A DNA stretch of 64,000 bases from Amycolatopsis orientalis DSM 43388 (lineage in GTDB: Bacteria > Actinomycetota > Actinomycetes > Mycobacteriales > Pseudonocardiaceae). Positions within the stretch are counted from its first letter, which is position 1, and the number at the start of each line of letters is the position of its first letter. The stretch covers positions 167,736 to 231,735 of the forward strand of contig NZ_ASXG01000126.1 of the NCBI RefSeq assembly GCF_000411975.1. Direction: 5' to 3'. Both the position numbers and the translations under genes were made by a program. The notes beneath the pieces were generated by a model. It searched no databases and was not told where the DNA came from. It saw nothing but the letters and a program-made list of their open reading frames with translations. This document shows positions 61,310 through 64,000 of this stretch, piece after piece.

Positions 61310-63734
61310 CGTTCTGCTCGGCGGACCCGTTCGCCTCGTTCGCCAGATCCGCGGCCCGCTCGGCTGCGTCGGTCTCGTCCTCGGCGTCGGCCTCCGCGGC
61401 GTTGAGGAACCACTGCACGGCCTCTTCCTTGCGCCCGGCAGCCTCGAGGTTGTCGGCGTAGGCGTAGAACAGGCGCGCGCTCCACGGGTCGCGCTTGCCC
61501 GCCTGGAGGTCCGGCCCCTGCAGGGACACGACCGCCGCGTCCAGCTGCCCGAGATCGCGCCGCGCACCGGCCGCGACGATCGCCAGCTCGACCTGGGTCG
61601 ACTTGGTCAGCCGCTCCTTGTCGGTCTCCTTGGCGAGGTCCAGGGCGCGCTCCGGACGGCCGAGCGCGCGCTCCGCGTCCGCGATGATCGCGATGTGCTC
61701 GTCGCTGCGCGTCATCCGCCGGACGGCCCGCAGTTCGGACAGCGCTTCCTGCCAGTTGCCCGCGTGGTACGCGACGAGCCCGAGCCCTTCGCGAACGATC
61801 GGCACCCGCGACGCCTTGGTCTTCGCGTACCGAGCGTGCTCGAGGGCGGCCTCCGGATCGCTGTCGACCAGCCCGCCGGCCGCGACCAGATGCTTTCCGA
61901 CGGTCTCCGCGAGCCCCTTCGGCAGGGTCCGCAGTTCCCGGCGGACTTCCTCGTCGAGGTCGGAGAACTCGATGTCTTCCGGCAGTTCGGGCGCTTCGAG
62001 CAGCTCGCGGGCGAGGGCGGCGTCCTGTTCTTCGGGGGTCACCGGCCGCTTGCCGCGAGGACGGTCGTCCCTGCGGTCGCGACGGTTGTCCCGGTTGTCC
62101 CGGCCGCCACGGCTTTCCCGGCTATCACGGTCTCCGCGGCTGGGGCGGTCTTCCCGCTCGCCGCGGTCCTGCGAGCCGCCCGCTTCGGGCTGTTCCCGGC
62201 CCTCAACGGCCTCGTCCCGCGCCCCAGCGCCCGACTCGACGTCCACGGCACCCGAGCCAGCGGCGACCTCGTCGACCGCGGATTCCTCGACCACAGCCGA
62301 CGAGGTCTCCTCGACCTCGTCCCGCTGCCCCCGGAACCCCTCGTCCGGACGGTCCTTCCGGAACCCGCCGGACCGCTCGTCCCGACGGTCGCCGCCAGGC
62401 CGCTTGCCGCCAGACCGGTCGTCGCGCCGGAACCCGCCGGAGCGATCGCCCCGATAGCCGCCTTCGTCCCGACGCTCGTTCCGATACCCACCGGACCGGT
62501 CGTCCCGCCGGTCTCCGCGGTAACCACCTTCGTCGCGCCGGTCATTGCGGTACCCGCCGGACCGGTCGTCCCGACGATCCCCGCGGTAACCACCTTCGTC
62601 GCGCCGGTCATTGCGGTACCCGCCCGAACGGTCGTCCCGCCGGTCTCCGCGGTAACCGCCCTCGTCGCGCCGCTCATTGCGGAAGCCACCCGACCGGTTG
62701 CCGCGATCGCCGCCTTCGTCCCGACGGTCGTTGCGGTACCCGCCCGGCCGGTCATCCCGCCGGTTGTCGCGGTACCCGCCCGAACGGTCGTCCCGCCGAT
62801 CTCCGCGGTAGCCGCCCTCGTCCCGGCGATCGTTGCGGAACCCGCCGGAGCGGTTGTCCCGACGCTCGTCGCGATCGTTGCGGAACCCGCGGTCGTCGCG
62901 CCGGTTCCCGCCGGACCGGTCGTCCCGGAATCCGCCGGAACCCCGGTTCCCGCCACGGAATCCGCCGTCGCGCGGGCCGCGGTCGTCCCGGTGCCCGCCG
63001 GGCTTTCCGCCCCGGTCGTCGCGGTAGCCGCCGCGCGAATCGCGGTTGTCGCGGTCGCCGTAACCGCCGCGGCGGTCGTTGTCGCGGAATCCGCCGGACC
63101 CGCGCCGATCGTCGCGGAAACCGCCGCTTTGGGAGTCCTTGCCGCGATAGCCGCCCGAACCGCGCCGGTCGTCGCTGTCGTTCCAGCGCCCGCCGGACCG
63201 GTCTCCGTAGGAGGACTTGCCCTGCGGCCGTCCGCCGCGGTCGCCGTAGGAGGATTTGCCTTCCGGCCGCCCCGAACGGTCTCCGTACGATGTGCCGCCC
63301 GGACGCCCGGAACGGTCCCCGTAAGACGGCTTGCCGGAACGATCGCCGTAAGAGCGGCCTTCCGAACGGTCGCCGTAGGACTTCCCGCCTGGTCCGCCGG
63401 AACGCTCGCCGTAGGACTTGCCCTGCGGACGGTCGAAGTCGCGCTTGCCGCGGGGGCGGAAGTCGCGGTCGTCGTCGCGTTTCCCGGCGTAACCGCGGTT
63501 TTCCCGGGGGCCGTCGCCGCGGCCGGGGCGGCCGGCGAACCCGCCGGACCCGCGTGCGCCGCGGTCGTCCCGCCGGGGCCGGCCCTGGTGGCTGTCCCGC
63601 CCGCCGCGGTCCTGCCGCGCGCCGCGCCGGTCTCCCCGGGGCGCGTCGGACCGTCCGCCGCGGGAGTCCTGGTCGCGGCGAGCCGACCGACCGGACCCCT
63701 CATCCGCTGAGTCTCGTCGACCGAACTCGGACAC
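61302..63734 (-). CDS. TPR-like protein with ~560-residue Arg/Gly/Asp-rich repetitive N-terminus
   Basis: An 810-aa protein. Residues about 564-810 are a helical TPR-like domain (PEEQDAALARELLEAPELPED.., HLVAAGGLVDSDPEAALEHARYAK, ALSELRAVRRMTRSDEH), the part equivalent to Rv1691. The N-terminal two thirds are low-complexity. YGDRSGGR and SYGDRSGRPEGKS units come first, then at least five 22-residue repeats of the type RRDEGGYRGDRRDDRSGGYR encoded by 66-bp DNA repeats (about 62440-62870). This looks like an RGG-box, RNA-binding, disordered region. A GTG at 63734 with GGAGG four bases upstream is chosen; ATG 63749 is the alternative. The gene lies next to the rRNA operon. Confidence 0.85.
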   Translation of the reverse strand: MSEFGRRDSADEGSGRSARRDQDSRGGRSDAPRGDRRGARQDRGGRDSHQGRPRRDDRGARGSGGFAGRPGRGDGPRENRGYAGKRDDDRDFRPRGKRDFDRPQGKSYGERSGGPGGKSYGDRSEGRSYGDRSGKPSYGDRSGRPGGTSYGDRSGRPEGKSSYGDRGGRPQGKSSYGDRSGGRWNDSDDRRGSGGYRGKDSQSGGFRDDRRGSGGFRDNDRRGGYGDRDNRDSRGGYRDDRGGKPGGHRDDRGPRDGGFRGGNRGSGGFRDDRSGGNRRDDRGFRNDRDERRDNRSGGFRNDRRDEGGYRGDRRDDRSGGYRDNRRDDRPGGYRNDRRDEGGDRGNRSGGFRNERRDEGGYRGDRRDDRSGGYRNDRRDEGGYRGDRRDDRSGGYRNDRRDEGGYRGDRRDDRSGGYRNERRDEGGYRGDRSGGFRRDDRSGGKRPGGDRRDERSGGFRKDRPDEGFRGQRDEVEETSSAVVEESAVDEVAAGSGAVDVESGAGARDEAVEGREQPEAGGSQDRGEREDRPSRGDRDSRESRGGRDNRDNRRDRRDDRPRGKRPVTPEEQDAALARELLEAPELPEDIEFSDLDEEVRRELRTLPKGLAETVGKHLVAAGGLVDSDPEAALEHARYAKTKASRVPIVREGLGLVAYHAGNWQEALSELRAVRRMTRSDEHIAIIADAERALGRPERALDLAKETDKERLTKSTQVELAIVAAGARRDLGQLDAAVVSLQGPDLQAGKRDPWSARLFYAYADNLEAAGRKEEAVQWFLNAAEADAEDETDAAERAADLANEANGSAEQNDD

Positions 63735-63881
63735 CTGGCCTCCTGCCATAGACAACTCTGGAATTCTGAAGACGACCCTCCGTACGAGGGCCGATTGACT
63801 ATCCTACGGGCCCGTTCGGAGCAACCTCGCGCGGGCGGACCTGAGCGGTCCCGCGCGGGGCTCGAGCGGACGCGAACATGA

Positions 63882-63930
63882 GTCTGGGCCCCGGGAGAAC
63901 CAGGAAGGGTTCTCGGACCGGGGCCCAGAC
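63882..63930 (-). terminator. rRNA operon terminator hairpin
   Basis: On the minus strand, GTCTGGGCCCCGG and GAGAACC pair with GGTTCTC and CCGGGGCCCAGAC (20 paired bases, small bulge TCC, loop of about six). It starts ten bases after the 5S 3' end. The exit side is not T-rich. Between it and the TPR gene (63735-63881) I see only a weak possible -10, TAGGAT, at 63806-63801. Confidence 0.8.
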
Positions 63931-63939
63931 CTAAAGTAA

Positions 63940-64000
63940 GTTCGGCGGTGTCCTACTCTCCCACAACCCTTCGGTTGCAGTACCATCGGCGCAGTCAGGC
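63940..64000 (-). rRNA. rrf: 5S ribosomal RNA, 3' part (5' end outside window)
   Basis: Reading the minus strand from base 64000, the last 61 bases contain GCGCCGATGGTACTGC, GTGGGAGAGTAGGACACC and end CCGCCGAAC. These are the conserved loop E/helix IV and 3' terminal stem of actinobacterial 5S rRNA. The remaining ~55 bases, and presumably 23S and 16S, lie to the right. Confidence 0.95.

Noticed and set aside
61695..63710. A 671-codon open frame on the plus strand opposite the Arg/Gly-rich gene
   Set aside because: It mirrors the 66-bp repeats and biased codons of the minus-strand gene, has a Pro/Val/Ala-only composition, no ribosome-binding site and no family motif.

Overview
This is 64 kb of very GC-rich, gene-dense actinobacterial chromosome. 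The order TPR protein, HAD phosphatase, small protein, tlyA, nadK, recN, steA, mctB/steB, pyrG, NUDIX, xerD, parA-like, scpA, scpB, rluB, cmk, der is the one known from mycobacteria and relatives (Rv1691 to Rv1713 of M. tuberculosis). Gene content (Pls-like NRPS, hydroxyquinol fusion enzyme, DasR-type chitinase operators, many Tat-exported glycosidases) and GTG starts point to Pseudonocardiaceae, probably Amycolatopsis. That assignment is inference. Only the 3' end of a minus-strand 5S rRNA gene lies inside the right edge.

Layout. 1-2.3 kb: the end of a DUF5682-type gene and a VWA gene of a larger cluster off the left edge. 2.3-2.9 kb: a decayed remnant of an acyl-CoA ligase. 2.9-4.3 kb: an EthA-like Baeyer-Villiger monooxygenase. 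4.4-13.9 kb: an oxidative uronate/glucarate module. It holds a Tat-exported PL8 polysaccharide lyase, a 2,5-dioxovalerate-type dehydrogenase, an unknown protein, glucarate dehydratase and 5-dehydro-4-deoxyglucarate dehydratase on the minus strand. Divergently lie an IclR regulator and uronate dehydrogenase. Together they would convert uronic acids to 2-oxoglutarate. 14.0-18.6 kb: a hydroxyquinol (probably resorcinol) module with an AraC regulator, a fused maleylacetate reductase/hydroxyquinol dioxygenase and a flavin hydroxylase. 18.6-23.2 kb: two tandem Tat-exported GH95-like glycosidases. 23.8-29.2 kb: an M1 aminopeptidase beside a Pls/PosA-type single-module NRPS.

29.4-63.7 kb is the conserved housekeeping block, mostly minus strand and tightly overlapped (GTGA and TGATG junctions). 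Three insertions break it: a DUF4267 protein, a KhtT/KhtU-like antiporter pair and an Xaa-Pro peptidase between rluB and cmk; aroA, an alpha/beta hydrolase, a GntR/NCS1 transporter/racemase cassette, an acyltransferase and a chitinase between mctB and pyrG; and a DUF1266 gene between recN and steA. The block opens next to the rRNA operon with a TPR protein carrying an unusually long Arg/Gly/Asp-rich repetitive N-terminus.

Regulatory and structural signals visible in the DNA include a 28-bp palindrome over the NCS1 transporter promoter, two DasR-like sites upstream of the chitinase, stacked palindromes upstream of the DUF4267 gene, several candidate leaderless GTG starts, intrinsic-terminator-like hairpins, and three different intergenic repeat families (8.3-8.8, 23.4-23.7 and 52.8-53.1 kb). 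No CRISPR array, tRNA, transposase or phage gene was recognised. No clearly new multi-gene system was found; the strongest leads are listed as findings.
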